Shown: positions 1-11,218, counted from the first letter of the stretch. The stretch: 64,000 nt of DNA from Alnus glutinosa (GCF_958979055.1 NC_084890.1:20296649-20360648), one strand, 5' to 3'. Made by a program: numbers and translations. The notes: generated by a model not told the origin, from the letters alone.

Positions 1-830
1 GATTCTTATTACTTCTGGTGTGTATCTTTAAGTAAAATATAATTGGGAAACCTGAGTTTGACTGTTTTAGTTGGTTTCTCCTGGCTAATTCAGATTATAT
101 TGGCAGAATAGCTGGCATCTTCAAATGAAACTGGCTTCCCTTAAGATTTTATGTGCAATCATTTCCCTTTTATGATGTGGGAAAGGCAATTTAACGACTA
201 CATGCCTCAATCAGTATAAGGTTCTCTAACTCTAGGGGCAAGATAGGTAGGAAAAGGAAGAACCAATTGCATGAGAGTTAATAGCACAGGTTAGATAAGT
301 GCAACATGTTGAAAACCTGGTGAGAGGTTAGTTTTATGTCATAGATCTTGAAGGATGTCAATATTATTTTGGGAATTACAGGTGATGATATACACATTAA
401 TTGAAGAGTGCTTTGCAATTGTTGTTTCTCAAATGTAGTGCTTTTCACTTGTATGTAATTAGTTGTTATTTGATTTCAAAACAAATATTTTTCGCATTAG
501 TAGATACTGAAATCCAATTACTACCTTAAATAGTTTGGCTGGTATTTTGTTGGGCAATGGAGGTTCATCCTCCTTTTGACACTGGAATATTGCTTTATAT
601 CATTATTTTGCAATAAAACTGGATATCAGAAGAGATGCTAGTTATGTGAACTCTTTGTATATGTTGTGTATATTCTTTTTCTTTTCCTGTCATTACATAG
701 AAAGTGGAGAAAAAAAATTACAAAAAATATTGGAGAAACTTTTCCATTTAGCAATAAATTGTCATAATTTGTTAGTGATAACATGATGGGTTTTTTTTCC
801 AAGGTGATAAGTTGGATGTTTTTTTGGCAG
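1..830. other. No gene recognised; probably intron of an upstream plant gene
   Basis: The stretch is AT-rich without a convincing reading frame on either strand. It ends in a T-rich tract followed by CAG at 828-830, which fits the 3' end of an intron feeding the short exon that follows. Any upstream exons of that gene probably lie outside the window. Confidence 0.35.
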
Positions 831-905
831 GTTGAAGATCAACCTACATTGGATGCCCACGGTGATTCCCACCCTAGGCGTGTGTTATACATTGTCGAAG
901 GATAG
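831..905 (+). CDS. Putative terminal coding exon of an unidentified host gene
   Basis: A polypyrimidine tract and CAG (about 820-830) are followed by a 25-codon open stretch ending in TAG at 903-905. The encoded tail contains GDSHPRRVLYIVEG before the stop. Its composition (balanced, no homopolymers) is unlike the surrounding AT-rich DNA, and the acceptor is a good plant 3' splice site. I do not recognise the family. A possible polyadenylation signal lies 175 bp downstream. This is an inference from splice context and codon-like composition; a chance ORF of this size is possible. Confidence 0.4.
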   Translation, partial: VEDQPTLDAHGDSHPRRVLYIVEG

Positions 906-1078
906 TCCATAAATTCTTTGCTAGTTGGAATAAATTGCCCACTCTATAATTGTTTTTGTTTTGTATCAGGCCCTTTTCCTGATGATATAAATGAGTGAAT
1001 CAAATATTGGAAGACTAGAAGCATCTATTGTAGCTTATAAATACCCATGTAATTTAGTCAGTGTTTCCAAGTGAGTGG

Positions 1079-1084
1079 AATAAA
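1079..1084 (+). terminator. Candidate polyadenylation signal AATAAA
   Basis: The canonical AATAAA hexamer lies 174 bp after the stop of the putative terminal exon, in an AT-rich 3' UTR-like stretch (906-1100). Plant poly(A) signals are loose, so this is only suggestive. Confidence 0.3.
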
Positions 1085-1099
1085 AATTATTTTGATGTA

Positions 1100-1200
1100 T
1101 TTATCCTCTTCTTCACATATCTTCCTTCGAGTATTGAGTGTGTTTTAGCCCTCTTGATTTCTAACAAAGTGGGTATTAGAGCCATTTGTGGTGAAGACAA
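1100..1200 (+). mobile_element. Possible remnant of a copia-type LTR end with primer-binding site
   Basis: At 1168-1183 the sequence reads AAGTGGGTATTAGAGCC, close to the TGGTATCAGAGCC primer-binding site (initiator tRNA-Met) that follows the 5' LTR of plant copia elements. It is preceded by an LTR-like end (TTCTAACA). No gag or pol follows: the open stretch at 1204-1398 does not resemble a Gag. If real, this is a heavily truncated copy. Confidence 0.3.
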
Positions 1201-1735
1201 AAAATGGCAAATGGAATGACTTCATTTCAAAAATGGCTAAAGCCATCACGACCTTGTAAATTCAAAAATTTGTTTCTAACATCTGATTCAGGTCTCATTT
1301 CAAAAATGGTTGAAGCCATCATAACCTTTTACACAACAACTTCAGAGAGTTCCATAGTCATTCATCCTATCTACACCAATATTAACTGTAGCCGATGAAG
1401 ATACAGGATCTTGAGACATGACAAATGTCGTTGTAGAGGGATACACCATAATTGACAAGGAGCACTGTAAATTATTCACAAATAAACATAAGTTAAATAA
1501 TAGATATCTTCACTATTAATCAAATAATCACATATTACCTTGGTAGAGAATATGTTGTAATGAAAATTTACTTTTACTAAACTTTGTTGGTCTATCGACC
1601 CCAAGTTAGCTGGCCTCAAATTTGTGTTCACAATATTCCTACTGAAAAATAGCATTTTGAAAAAAAATCAAGTCAAAATACATTTAATGTAAAGTATTGC
1701 AAATAAAAAAAAAATTATAAGAATACCTTGCTTGT
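1184..1735. other. Intergenic, nothing recognised
   Basis: AT-rich sequence downstream (in gene sense) of the FAR1-like pseudogene. It may hold that gene's 3' UTR. The 64-codon open stretch inside it has no recognisable domain. Confidence 0.4.
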
Positions 1736-3684
1736 TTATGTGACAGACAATAGCTTCTCACATGCCATTTTTTGGGCAAATGCTACAAATCCTTGTGGAG
1801 GCTTCATCTTTTTTTTTTTCTTTTCTTTTGGATGCGTTTGTCTCAAAGATTTGGGTTGTCCTCTACAAGGAACATGTACATGATCTTGCAACGTGAATGT
1901 AATGTTTGACAATACTTGGCTGTTTAATACAAGACCATCGGCACTTCCTACATCACAATTCTCTATATCTTTATCACAATCGTCATCCATTGTCAAAAGC
2001 TCATGACGAAGCTTTTGTAAACCAATGCCAAGATATTCGCACTTTTTATTTAAATGGGACCCCAATTCTACAACATCATCGAATTGCAACTTTAAGCTAT
2101 TTCTCATCAAGGAGGAAGAATTTTGCATCTCATCTTGTATTTCATCACTAGATATGCCATGTATAACACGACTCTTGGCATTGATCGTCTCTTTCTCTAA
2201 AACATAGTGTTGAGGAAGAATGTCCACCAAAGATTTCTTCAAAAAAACTTGAAGAATGTGCCTACATAGTATTCCAACAAATTCAAACATATGACATGTA
2301 TAAGTAGCTTTCTTTTCAAGAACTTCGAGTGCAACTTCATAAAATGGACTTTGTCTCTCATGATGGGTCACTTTATATATCTTCTTCCCTCCTTCCCGAT
2401 GTTTAGATGAATTGTATTTTTGACTTTTAAATAGTTCTTCTTGAAACATCAAAAATGACTTTCTTGTGTAAACCTTTGCTGCCTCAGCTTCCATCTTGTA
2501 ACATGTTTTTAAAATTGGTCTAGAAGTTTTTGTTTTGACATTTTTTTCTTTCTCTTTAAAATAACGTGCATTCAAGGCTTTCTCATACTGATGGACAGAG
2601 TCATGCACCATTGTGTTCGAATGAACACAATTTTTTTAAAATTTATTCATACCCTCACTTCGTTGAGTTGGACATGCCAGCACAAAATGAGTTTCGTACG
2701 TAAGTTGGCACCCACTTTTCACTACGCATATATTGTTTATTCAACCAATCATTCTCTCCCAACTCATACTTGCTTACAAGAAGACTCCATTCTGACTCAA
2801 ACTCTTCAATTGTGAGTGTGTCATGAATACAATGTTGAAAATCTACTTGGAAAGATGTATATTTATTATATATATGAGCAAAGTGTTTTGGAACTTTTTG
2901 TAAAATATGCCATAAACACAATCTATTAGTAGTATTTGGTCGTACTTCTGCAATTGCCTTACCCATAGCCTTGTCATGATCTGTGATAATTGTATAAAGA
3001 GCACGCCCGAGCATTGCCTTAAGCCATGTTTTCAACAACTATGTATAAGATTCAGCTGTCTCATTTACTAGCAAAGCACATCCAAACATTTGAGATTGAT
3101 GATGATGCTCAACTCCAGTAAATACTAAAAAGAACAAAAGGCATCTTATAACGATTTGTCAATTAGGTAACATCAAAAGTAACAATGTCTCCAAAATACT
3201 GGTATGCAGCTCGTGATCTAGCATCTGCCCAAAAGCAATTTCCTATGCATCCATTTTCATCTACTTCAATTGAGAAAAAAAAAAAAAAAAACTTGGGTTT
3301 TTGCATTGGCTCTCAAGAAAATAATTATACATTCTTTGTGCATCTCCCTTTCCAGTAAGAACTCTTCTTCTATTGCCCAAATAATTTTCAACATCTTTAG
3401 CAATACACCTAACATTGTAGTCACCGCCGGATTCTTTATTCAACACCAACATTATCTTCCTTGGAGGTACACCGGACTTATTGTTCGTATCTATAAGATT
3501 TTTTTGGGCACGTGTTACCACTCTATGTCCACGAAGAAAATGTGTACTTTTAGGAGTAAGGAGCTCATGATTATGTTCAATTACAAACTTACTTACTGTC
3601 CATCTTAAAACTACTTTCTTTATACCCATCATTGCTTTACATCCTACCCTTATTTCTGCAGGCTCCGAATTTATATGGATTTTC

Positions 3685-5143
3685 CACTACAAAAAAACTC
3701 GCGTTTATTGACGATTTTTTTTTAGACGGTTTTAAAAACCGACTAGAAAAATAAAATTTACTGACGGTTTTTTGAAAACCGTCCGTAAAATCAAAAATTA
3801 CGACGGTTTTAATTAAACTGTATGTAAATTTTCAGACGGTTTGGAAAAACCGTCTAGAAATTTAAATTTCCAGACGGTTTAAAAAAAACTGTCTGAATTT
3901 TTTTTCTTTTTTTTCTTTTTTTTTTTTTCAGACGGTTTTAGAAAAACCGTCTGGAAATTTCTAGACGGTTTAAAAAAAACCGTCTGAATTTTTTTTCTTT
4001 TATTTTTTCCAGACGGTTTTCCTAAAACTGTCTGGAAATTTCTAGACGGTTTTCCTAAAACCGTCTCTAAATTTAATCAAATTCTTATGTTTGAACTTCT
4101 TTTTTTTCTTTTTTCTTTCTTTTAAAAGAAAGACCCAGATTCCTTCATTAAAAAAAAAATCTCTCTCTTGAGTCGTCCGACCTCATCTCTCCCTCTCCCT
4201 CTCGTTCTTCTTCTTCTCTCTTCGGCCGGTGACTGAGACGAGTGATGGGAACAGGACGACGGGATCTGGGCACGGCCGGGGTCGGTGACGTTGCTGAGGT
4301 CGGATCTGAAGCGGAAGGCCAGATATCCGGCTGGATTAGGCCGAAACCCACTCCCGGCCGGATCTTCCAGATACAGAGACAGATCCAGCCGGAATATGTG
4401 GATTTCCGGCCAATTCTCCCTTCCTCTCTCTTTCTCTCCCCCCCTCCGGCCTCCTCGACACCACTTTCTTCCAAACCACCGGATGGATGTTTGATTTTTT
4501 TTTTTTTTGGTAAGTGAAATTCTTAGTTTAGATTTACATTTTGTGTTTGTATTGGGTTTGGATTGTGATTCTTGGGTTTGGATTGTGAAGGATTGTTTGA
4601 TTTGTGAAGGATTTTTCCTTTGTTTTGGGTTTGGATTGTGATTCTTGGGTTTGATTTGTGAAAGATTTTTTGAATTTCGGTGACCGAATCTACCGTTGAT
4701 TTCCGGTGGAACCCGAAGGAGACCGGCAGTGACCGAAGAAGCCTGTCTCTCCGATGGATTTCCGGTAGAACCGGATTTGATTTACGCCGGTAGACGAAGC
4801 TCCACCGGACATAAAAATAAGAATAATAATTATATTAAAATTATAATTATAATTATAATTTAAAAAAGAAAAAAAGAAAAAAAAGAAATTCTGTACGGTT
4901 TTTCCCAAAACCGTCCAGAACCAGTTCTAGACGGTTTGGGCCAAACCGTCTGGAATTGCGGACGGTTTGACCCAAACCGTCCCGAACCCTAATTAGCGAC
5001 TCATTTTCCTAGACGGTTTTAAACCATCCAAAAAAAACCGTTTGGAATTGATTCCAGACCGTTTTTTTGCATTTCTGGACGGTTTTAAACTGTCCAGAAT
5101 TTGCTTCTTTTTTTTTTCTTTTTTTTTTTTTTTGTTTGTAGTG
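3685..5143. mobile_element. Non-autonomous CACTA element, 1459 bp, inserted in the FAR1-like gene
   Basis: The element starts CACTACAAAAAAAC at 3685 and ends GTTTGTAGTG at 5143, matching terminal inverted repeats of the plant CACTA (En/Spm) superfamily. The 3-bp TTC is duplicated at 3682-3684 and 5144-5146, the TSD length known for this superfamily. Both ends carry many subterminal copies of GACGGTTT / AAACCGTC in both orientations (3720-4070 and 4890-5100), as expected for transposase-accessory binding sites. No transposase is encoded. The centre holds a GC-rich, CT-rich leader-like segment. On the minus strand, removing the element and one TTC leaves the host FAR1 reading frame uninterrupted across the site, so the placement is exact. 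Confidence 0.93.
4140..4511 (+). other. GC-rich exon-like segment captured in the small CACTA element
   Basis: A CT-rich leader (4155-4225) is followed by an ATG at 4242, a GC-rich open stretch (about 4242-4505), and a consensus 5' splice donor GGTAAGT at 4509-4515. The downstream sequence turns T-rich and intron-like. The composition contrasts sharply with the AT-rich element ends. This looks like a first exon plus donor, either the element's own relic promoter/leader or a captured host fragment. The peptide has no recognised domain. Confidence 0.35.
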
Positions 5144-5498
5144 TTCTTTTGATAGCTCTTATGACGAAATCCTTCCCTTGAACAAGAATAATCTACCCCA
5201 ATCAATAACTTGTCTCCCTTCGATAGTTGAGTATGACTTTTTCTAATGCTAAAACCCTTCTTCCTTGCATAAGCATTATAACATATACAAGCATCTTCTA
5301 CCTCATCGAATTCCAAACAAAGTCATGGTTTCAAAGGACCATTATATGAAAAAGAATTGGCAGTTGGTTGCTTGAAATCATTCCCAAGCAAGCTTATATC
5401 ATTTCATCATCAGGATGTAAATCTTCAATAAATTCATCACCACATGAGTTTATTTGCTCACAAAGTGGTTGACTTTGCTGCTCCTGAATTTCATCCAT

Positions 5499-6479
5499 TC
5501 TTCACCTAAAATGAAGTAATGTACCATTACTTTTTGGAATTGAGCCTTGCTAAATTGTACAGTGATAATGTTGTCAATTGAGACTATGTGTCAATTATGG
5601 AGTGATATTCCAATTCCATGAACTTTTTTACCTCATAGAAGAAGCATTAAAGAAAAAGTAATAAAGATGGTAACGGTAAGAGAGAAAGAAAGTTTAAAAA
5701 AAAATTAAATAAATGTATGTTTGTTCACAAGAAGAGGACAAAATGAAAGAAACAAAAGCAATAGGTTATTCTGATTATGTCATTTAATCAGACATTAGAA
5801 AACCTTGTTCATCAAGAATTAAGATTTGTTATATTTTATAATTAAAAGAATTCTTCAAACATTTATCCAATCTCTCTGTTTAAATCTCCAAAACTTTTAG
5901 TCCACGTGAAAACAAATGAAAGTGAGAAAGAGTTTATTTAAAAAGCGTACCTATTTGACACAAAGCTCCATCCAGACCTTCAAAAAGCCAAGATATTATT
6001 ATTATTTTTATTTTTAATTTTTTTTTTAATGTCTGTCACTTTGAAACCTTCTAAGCTCCACCCACTCCCCAGACCAACCTTCACAGACTCAACAGGTTTT
6101 GGCGCAGAGAAAGAGACGTAAGATCCGGTGGGGTCTTCTTTGTAAAATAGAAAATTCAAAAAGTGCTATTTTTTGCTTGGCTTTTTTTTGCCCGGTATAG
6201 AATTCAGTGTTTTCATGTTTAATATTTATTGTGTGTTTATATGATGTGTCCATATCTTATTGGAGGTTGCAAAAGTTGAGTTTTACGGCCTATCCTTATC
6301 AAAGGGGCTCTCATAATAGAAAAGTTATATATTTTTCGTTTTTTTATTTTTTGAAAAAGATAATAACCTTTATTGAACGAACTTGAATCACTTAGGGGTA
6401 AAAGCTCCTTATATATAATACCATAGATACAATTTGAAATTTTTTCAACCTAAACTCCTTCTATGACACACAAAATAGC
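5499..6479. other. Intergenic, upstream of the FAR1-like pseudogene
   Basis: AT-rich DNA with no supported ORF. The part next to 5498 would hold the promoter and 5' UTR of the FAR1-like gene. The somewhat GC-richer patch at 6055-6140 could be leader or exon sequence but has no reading frame I can assign. Confidence 0.35.
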
Positions 6480-7580
6480 CTCCCACTTCACATGTTCGAT
6501 TCTCCAAGATCACAATAATTGACACAATCCCATTTTGATACCTTCTAGGTACAATATGTCCATAGTTGCTCCCATTTGACCTGTTGTTTTAACCTCCTTG
6601 ACAATTTGTAAGGCATTTCCCTCCAAAATTATATCACCAAATCTCATCTCTTTACTGAAGTCCATTGCATGTGAAGCTTCCAAAGCTTCGGCCACCACAG
6701 GCTCAACTAGAAAATTTTTGGTGGTACTTCATGCAACCAAAACAACCCCCTCATAATCCCGAACAACGATACCCTTACCAATCCGCTCGTGCTTCTTATC
6801 CACAGAGACATCCTAATTAATTTTATACGTACCGGTGGAGGTTGACTACAATAATATTGATGGAGGATCTTCATGGATAGGGCTCTTTGCAACCAAATCA
6901 ATCGTGGTGACCCGTCTAAACTCATCAATAGAATTACTTGCTTCCCATATAATTTGTTGAGGATCTCCATGTACCACCCGGTTTCTCTGGAACTCAAGTT
7001 CCACCGCATCACATTGTCCCATGAGATCCTAAAAAATATGAACAAGAGTGGGGCCCCCATCCGTAAATTTTTGGAACTTTTTTGGGCCACATCTCCAAAC
7101 ATCTTGTGTTGAAGGGCAACTCCATAGAATTAGCTTCACAATTTCTACCTCTTGCATACAAATTAGTAATAAAGAATCAAGGACCACACCACGCCGGAGT
7201 AAGTTCATTTAGGAAGGAAGAAGATCATTGCACGCTTTCTACGTACATGAACAATTTTACTGCATTTGGGATTTTAAAATTTCATATCATCTTCCAAACT
7301 GTATTCCAAGCACCTTGTCTAGAGTTCCCATTACGCCGAAAAGCTTGTAACTCATTTTTTATATGATACGCACTCTTAACTGAAAAAACTCCATTTGTTG
7401 TGCCTCGCCAAATGAGAGACTCCTTAGCTTGCATCGGACTTAAGGCCATTTGGCAAATAATGCGAGCTTCCTCTGCATGAAAGATTTCTTTGATGAGATA
7501 GGAGTTCCACTACTTAGTGTCTTGATCTATAAGCTCCTTCACCTTTGCATCCACCGCCAAGATTCTATGTTGAGATTGAA
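6480..7580 (-). pseudogene. LINE (L1-type) remnant: zinc-binding RT and RNase H region
   Basis: On the minus strand the order is typical of the C-terminal part of plant L1-type ORF2. First comes the zf-RVT linker (about 7560-7330; motifs VKELIDQDTK and SLIWRGTTNGVFSVKSAYH), then a decayed zinc-binding segment (7330-6710), then an RNase H-like end (6698-6510; motifs AEALEASHAMDFSKEM and DIILEGNALQIVKEV). There is an in-frame TAG near 7514 and several frameshifts. No RT core, endonuclease or poly(A) tail is visible here, so this is a broken fragment and not a full insertion. Confidence 0.75.
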
Positions 7581-8024
7581 TTGAGAACGAAGTTGGAGTC
7601 AGTAGCGATTTTGTAGAGTAGAGGTATCCATTTGGGCTTATTTACTTGGTAAATAAGTTTGCAGAGGCGCACCAAATTAATTATCAATTAATTAACTTTT
7701 AGAGCTTTATACTAAATAAGCTTTCAGAACATTTTTATACTATAGAGAACTTATTGCAAATCAGTATAATCACATTGATTAATTTTGTATTTGTCAAAAA
7801 AAAAAAAAAAGAACAAAAATCTTCTTTGAGTGATAATTTTATCATTTTATATTTCCCAAATGCACGCGCAATGAACGTGAAACATTTTCAACTGTCGATT
7901 TGGACAGAGATATAACATTGCAGCATAAACTTCAAATTAGGAGGTGGATTGTATCATTTTGAAGTTTAGTAGTAACATTGAGAATGTGGTGGTACATAGT
8001 TGAGGAAGGACATAGTGTGATTTG
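7581..8024. other. Intergenic, nothing recognised
   Basis: AT-rich sequence between the LINE remnant and the left arm of the split MITE, with no ORF or repeat that I can classify. Confidence 0.4.
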
Positions 8025-8103
8025 GACAAAAATTTCCTACAAATTGGTTTGTAGGAAATTTTCTACAACCCACATATAAAAATGACACGTTTCCTTTAAG
8101 TAT
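8025..8103. mobile_element. Left arm of a MITE split by the giant CACTA element
   Basis: The arm begins GACAAAAATTTCCTACAAAT and is an inverted counterpart of 22561-22628, about 14.5 kb away. Arms like these are the ends of a small hairpin MITE. The giant CACTA (TSD TAT at 8101-8103) inserted between them. A related arm occurs inside the hAT element at about 36284-36370, showing that it is a repeated family. No TSD for the MITE itself could be fixed. Confidence 0.55.
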
Positions 8104-8124
8104 CACTACAAAAATCAATACAAA

Positions 8125-8412
8125 TTGCCACGTGCATTTTGACACGTGTACGACACTATACACGTGTCAAACGGTTTGACACGTGCATTTTGACACGCGT
8201 GAGACGCGTGTCAGATGTGGAAGTCATTAACTGCACAGTTTGACACGTGTATTGGCATACACGTGTCAGATTTGACACGTGTATTTGCAATATTCGTGTC
8301 AAAACGGTTTGACACGTGTATCTAATACTCGTGTCAAACCGTTTTGACACGTGTATAATCATACACGTGTCAAACTGACAGACACGTGTATCTCAATACA
8401 CGTGTCAAACCG
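8125..8412. repeat. Left subterminal repeat array of the giant CACTA element
   Basis: About 15 copies by eye of TTGACACGTGTA or its complement TACACGTGTCAA, often as pairs facing each other around 6-10 bp spacers, with ACGCGTGTC variants near 8200. In CACTA elements such arrays bind the accessory transposition protein. The core CACGTG is also a G-box. Confidence 0.85.
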
Positions 8413-8432
8413 ATTTTTTTTTAAAAAAAAAA

Positions 8433-8565
8433 AATTTCAAATTGAATTTTTTATTTAAATAAATTTTTATTTAAATTATTTAATTGTATTTTTAAATTAA
8501 ATTAAAAATACAATTAAATAATTAATTAAAAAATTTAATTAAATAAAAAATTCAATTTGGAATTT
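8433..8565. repeat. AT-rich imperfect palindrome
   Basis: The stretch reads as a near-perfect inverted repeat (ATTGAATTTTTTATTTAAAT on the left, mirrored by ATTTAATTAAATAAAAAATT on the right) centred near 8500. It could form a long hairpin. It lies just inside the left terminal array of the giant CACTA and holds no gene. Confidence 0.6.
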
Positions 8566-8772
8566 TTTTTCAATTTAATTTTGTTATTGTATTTTTAAAT
8601 TTATTTGGGTTAATTAATTTTTTTTTTCAAGTTTTATTATTTCCAACCACAAATAACGCAATATTTATTTTACCCAAAAACAGCACAAAATCATATTACA
8701 CAAACCAATAGTTAATAACGTATTCGTTAACTACGCAAATATTTACGAACAAAAAATAATTACACAAAATAT

Positions 8773-9610
8773 CTACAAATCTGAAGGGCGTCCCTGCGAA
8801 TCACGAGGTACTGTCCCAGGCGTGTTCTCGCCAACCGGCGATTGCTGCGCAAGGAATGGTGTAGCGGGCGAAGGTATAGCGACAGTGGAGTGCTGGCTCA
8901 GCCGTCGTCCAACAGGCGACAACGTACCAACCGTTGTCGAATCACCTGCAAATAATATAGACAATTAAAGTATATAATATTACTTGCAAAATTAAAGGGG
9001 TAATGAAAACAAATTGAAATTAATTTTGTCCTATACACAATATAAATCATACCTGCAGATGCACTACTAACAGACGACGTACTACCTACGTGTGCAGGTG
9101 AAGACTGAGTACCAAGACATGGTGCTGATACTCCCATGGAGGACATGAAGACCTCAAACTGTCGCATGCGCTGCTCCATGGCGTCGAACTGTTGCATGCG
9201 CTACTCCAACCGGTCATTCCTCACTCGCTCAGCCCGTAGCTCCGCTTGGATCTCTTCCATCTTCCGAGCGTGTTCGGCCCAATCCCGAGACGTGCCCTGA
9301 GATGGTCCCCCCTGTGACCGAGGCCTATATGAGAAACATGTCGAACCCTCCCCGCATACTCAGGCCTCCCAACCGCCCATTCGTAAGCGTCGTTCGGTGC
9401 CTAACGCACCGTGTCTGCTGAGACGCTTTGCGTGGCGGCTGGATCACTGGATAAACTCTGCGTCATCCTCTCCTGTACGTCGTCAATATGAAAAACTTAT
9501 ATATTGAATAATGACATATCACACATAATTTAAAAATATTAGTAAATTAGTAAGTGCCGTCCTTCCTTGTGTGGGTCTTCACGAACGACACGGCACGAGT
9601 GGGGGGCGTG
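8773..9610 (-). pseudogene. Relic of CACTA accessory gene (plant Transposase_24, Ptta/En/Spm type)
   Basis: On the minus strand a decayed exon (about 9610-9055) contains SFVKTHTRKDGTY, then [16 protein letters not shown], then a Glu/Arg/Met-rich coiled-coil-like stretch ([13 protein letters not shown]). These are hallmarks of the C-terminal part of plant En/Spm Transposase_24 proteins. A donor AG|GTATG near 9050 and acceptor TTTGCAG near 8947 join it in frame to a last exon ending DSQGRPSDL and a stop at 8773. A stop before APNDAYEW, a second near 9200 and a frameshift near 9330 break it. Its presence inside 8104-22462 supports the CACTA call. Confidence 0.7.
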
Positions 9611-10041
9611 CCAGATGTACATGTATGTCGTCATGCAGTTGAAATATATAACAAACAGATAGTGATAAAAATAGTATAAAGAAAAAGAAAAACAATTAGC
9701 AATATAGCATATAGCTTTCAAACATAATTTTATGTGTATAAGCTATGTACACCGTATTTTCACAGATTTATATGGTTAATAAGGATTTCGTCTATACGTG
9801 CGTCAAGAGTCCGGCTGGAGTCCGGCTCTTGACCCACGTGGCACCTTTTTTTTTTTCTTTTTTTCTTTTTTATTTAAAAAAAAAAATCCAAAAATCAACG
9901 TTGAAAGGGCTGGAGTCCGGTTCAGTTGTCTCACTCCAAAATTTTCCCCCCATTCCCAAATCTCCCAAATCTCACCGTCTCCCGCCACCGTCCCCTCCCC
10001 CACCGACTGGCTCCCTCTAACCCGCACCGTCCCTCGGCTAG

Positions 10042-10044
<3 letters not shown>

Positions 10045-10112
<68 letters not shown>
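10045..10112 (+). repeat. (TC)n microsatellite
   Basis: About 33 near-perfect TC units within the leader-like region. The length suggests high polymorphism. Confidence 0.95.
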
Positions 10113-10118
<6 letters not shown>

Positions 10119-10263
10119 ACCCAGTAGACCGGCGCCCACCGATCGACCGGCGGCCAACGACCGACCGACCCTCGCCCAGATCTCTCTCTCTCCGACCCAG
10201 CAAACCCGAGCGCCGCCCACGAGCACTGCGAATCTTCGACCAGAGCCGACCACTCTCGACGGT

Positions 10264-10264
<1 letters not shown>

Positions 10265-10328
<64 letters not shown>
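10265..10328 (+). repeat. (TC)n microsatellite
   Basis: A second uninterrupted TC tract of about 32 units, 150 bp after the first and separated from it by GC-rich sequence. Confidence 0.95.
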
Positions 10329-10331
<3 letters not shown>

Positions 10332-10479
10332 TCTGTTTCAGCTTCCTTTCTATGTCGTTGCAGACCCAAATCCATGAGCTCGTTGTTCTCTCATTCTCTC
10401 TCTGTAAATCACGCGCAAGCAGCCTAACTGCAGGGGGAAAATTTTTTCAGGTAAACTCTTTCTCCCCCTTTCCTCTCGC

Positions 10480-11088
10480 TTGAGTGAGTTCTGACACGTG
10501 CACTTCACTTCCTCACTTTGATGTTGGTAGATGCTGGGTTGATGGGTTGGGCTGGGTTAGCCTCTGGATTATCAATTCATAATTTTAGTCTAAGAAAGTC
10601 TGCTTTTTTTGTTGGATACTCTAATGCTGTAGATTTCCTTGTAATGTTGGTTTATTTAGTTTGAAAAGATAATGTATTTCTCAAATTCCTGCATTCCTCT
10701 GCATCTTTTGGCTTCACCCCTCTGGAGTTTTGCTATATTCCTTTGTTCAAATACAGTTTATAGCAAAATGTCAGAATCACATCTAGATGAGTGGGCTTAT
10801 GTGTTTCGGTCAAGTTGGATTGATTTTGTTCCTTAATTTGTGATAAGTATAAGAAAATAAGATAGAAAAACACCTGAGAGTGAATTTTGGTTGTGAAAGA
10901 AAATATGCATGTTCAGGAAATAAAAATGTTTTATAAGTTAGCATATTTTGTATTGATACAGAACTTTGAATAATGATTTTGTACCTATTTGCTACTTAAT
11001 GGATGTTTGGCAGTTGTAATATTTTGGTTCGTAGTAATGTTGATTATTCTTTGGTAGTAATGCTACATGTATTCTTGAAGGGGAGCAG
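10480..11088. other. Intron-like stretch inside the giant CACTA
   Basis: T-rich sequence after a splice donor near 10450, with no supported reading frame. It would be an intron if the leader and the exon-like piece at 11089-11218 belong to one captured gene. Confidence 0.3.
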
Positions 11089-11218
11089 CTACATGAAATG
11101 GTGGGAAGAGTACAAGAAAATTATCCGAAAAGGCATCATGGGAACTTCTTTTACTTCTCCACTCACTGATTTCATGTTAAATGAACAGTTCCAGAAGTAT
11201 GCTACTGGCTGCCTATAG
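11089..11218 (+). CDS. Possible captured terminal exon, unknown protein
   Basis: A CAG acceptor at 11086-11088 is followed by an open stretch to TAG at 11216-11218 encoding YMKWWEEYKKIIRKG and ending QKYATGCL. The residue make-up is protein-like, and the position fits a gene fragment with the leader at 9950-10455. I do not recognise the family. It may be a host-gene scrap captured by the CACTA. Confidence 0.25.

Larger units (their letters stand above)
1736..5498 (-). pseudogene. FAR1/FHY3-like (FRS) gene, decayed and split by a CACTA element
   Basis: FAR1/FHY3 proteins are plant transcription factors derived from Mutator-like transposases. Read on the minus strand, an ATG at 5498 opens a short acidic N-terminus, then a FAR1 DNA-binding domain half (5316-5144; motifs YARKKGFSIRK and CSREGFRHKSYQK). 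After a 1.46-kb insertion the domain continues at 3681-3470 with a C/H-rich part ending IEHNHELLTPKS. The MULE transposase core follows (about 3240-2650; ALYTIITDHDKAM and NRLCLWHILQKVPKHF), then a SWIM-type zinc finger (about 2345-2250; CHMFEFVGILCRHILQVF) and a basic tail ending at 1736. Damage besides the insertion: an in-frame stop near 5390, TAA and TAG codons and a frameshift in 3240-3030, and frameshifts near 2650-2610. It cannot make a full protein as it stands. Confidence 0.85.
9950..10455 (+). promoter_or_regulatory. GC/CT-rich 5' leader-like region with splice donor
   Basis: GC-rich, pyrimidine-rich sequence with two long (TC)n tracts, ending in TTTTTTCAG|GTAAAC (donor at about 10450) and followed by T-rich intron-like DNA. 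This is the usual look of a plant 5' UTR exon. A degenerate inverted copy lies at 16690-16985. The long Ser-Leu and Arg-Glu ORFs here are artefacts of the dinucleotide repeat. Confidence 0.4.

Noticed and set aside
1204..1398. ORF after the PBS-like site as copia Gag
   Set aside because: The peptide lacks Gag features and stops after 64 residues.
8125..8412. Regular palindromic repeats that could suggest a CRISPR-like or regulatory array
   Set aside because: Units are short, variable and inverted, spacers are 6-10 bp, and a matching array lies at the other CACTA end; this is plant nuclear DNA.
9798..10483. Long ORFs on both strands over the (TC)n tracts (Ser-Leu and Arg-Glu runs)
   Set aside because: They are forced open by the dinucleotide repeat; no domain, and both strands are open at once.
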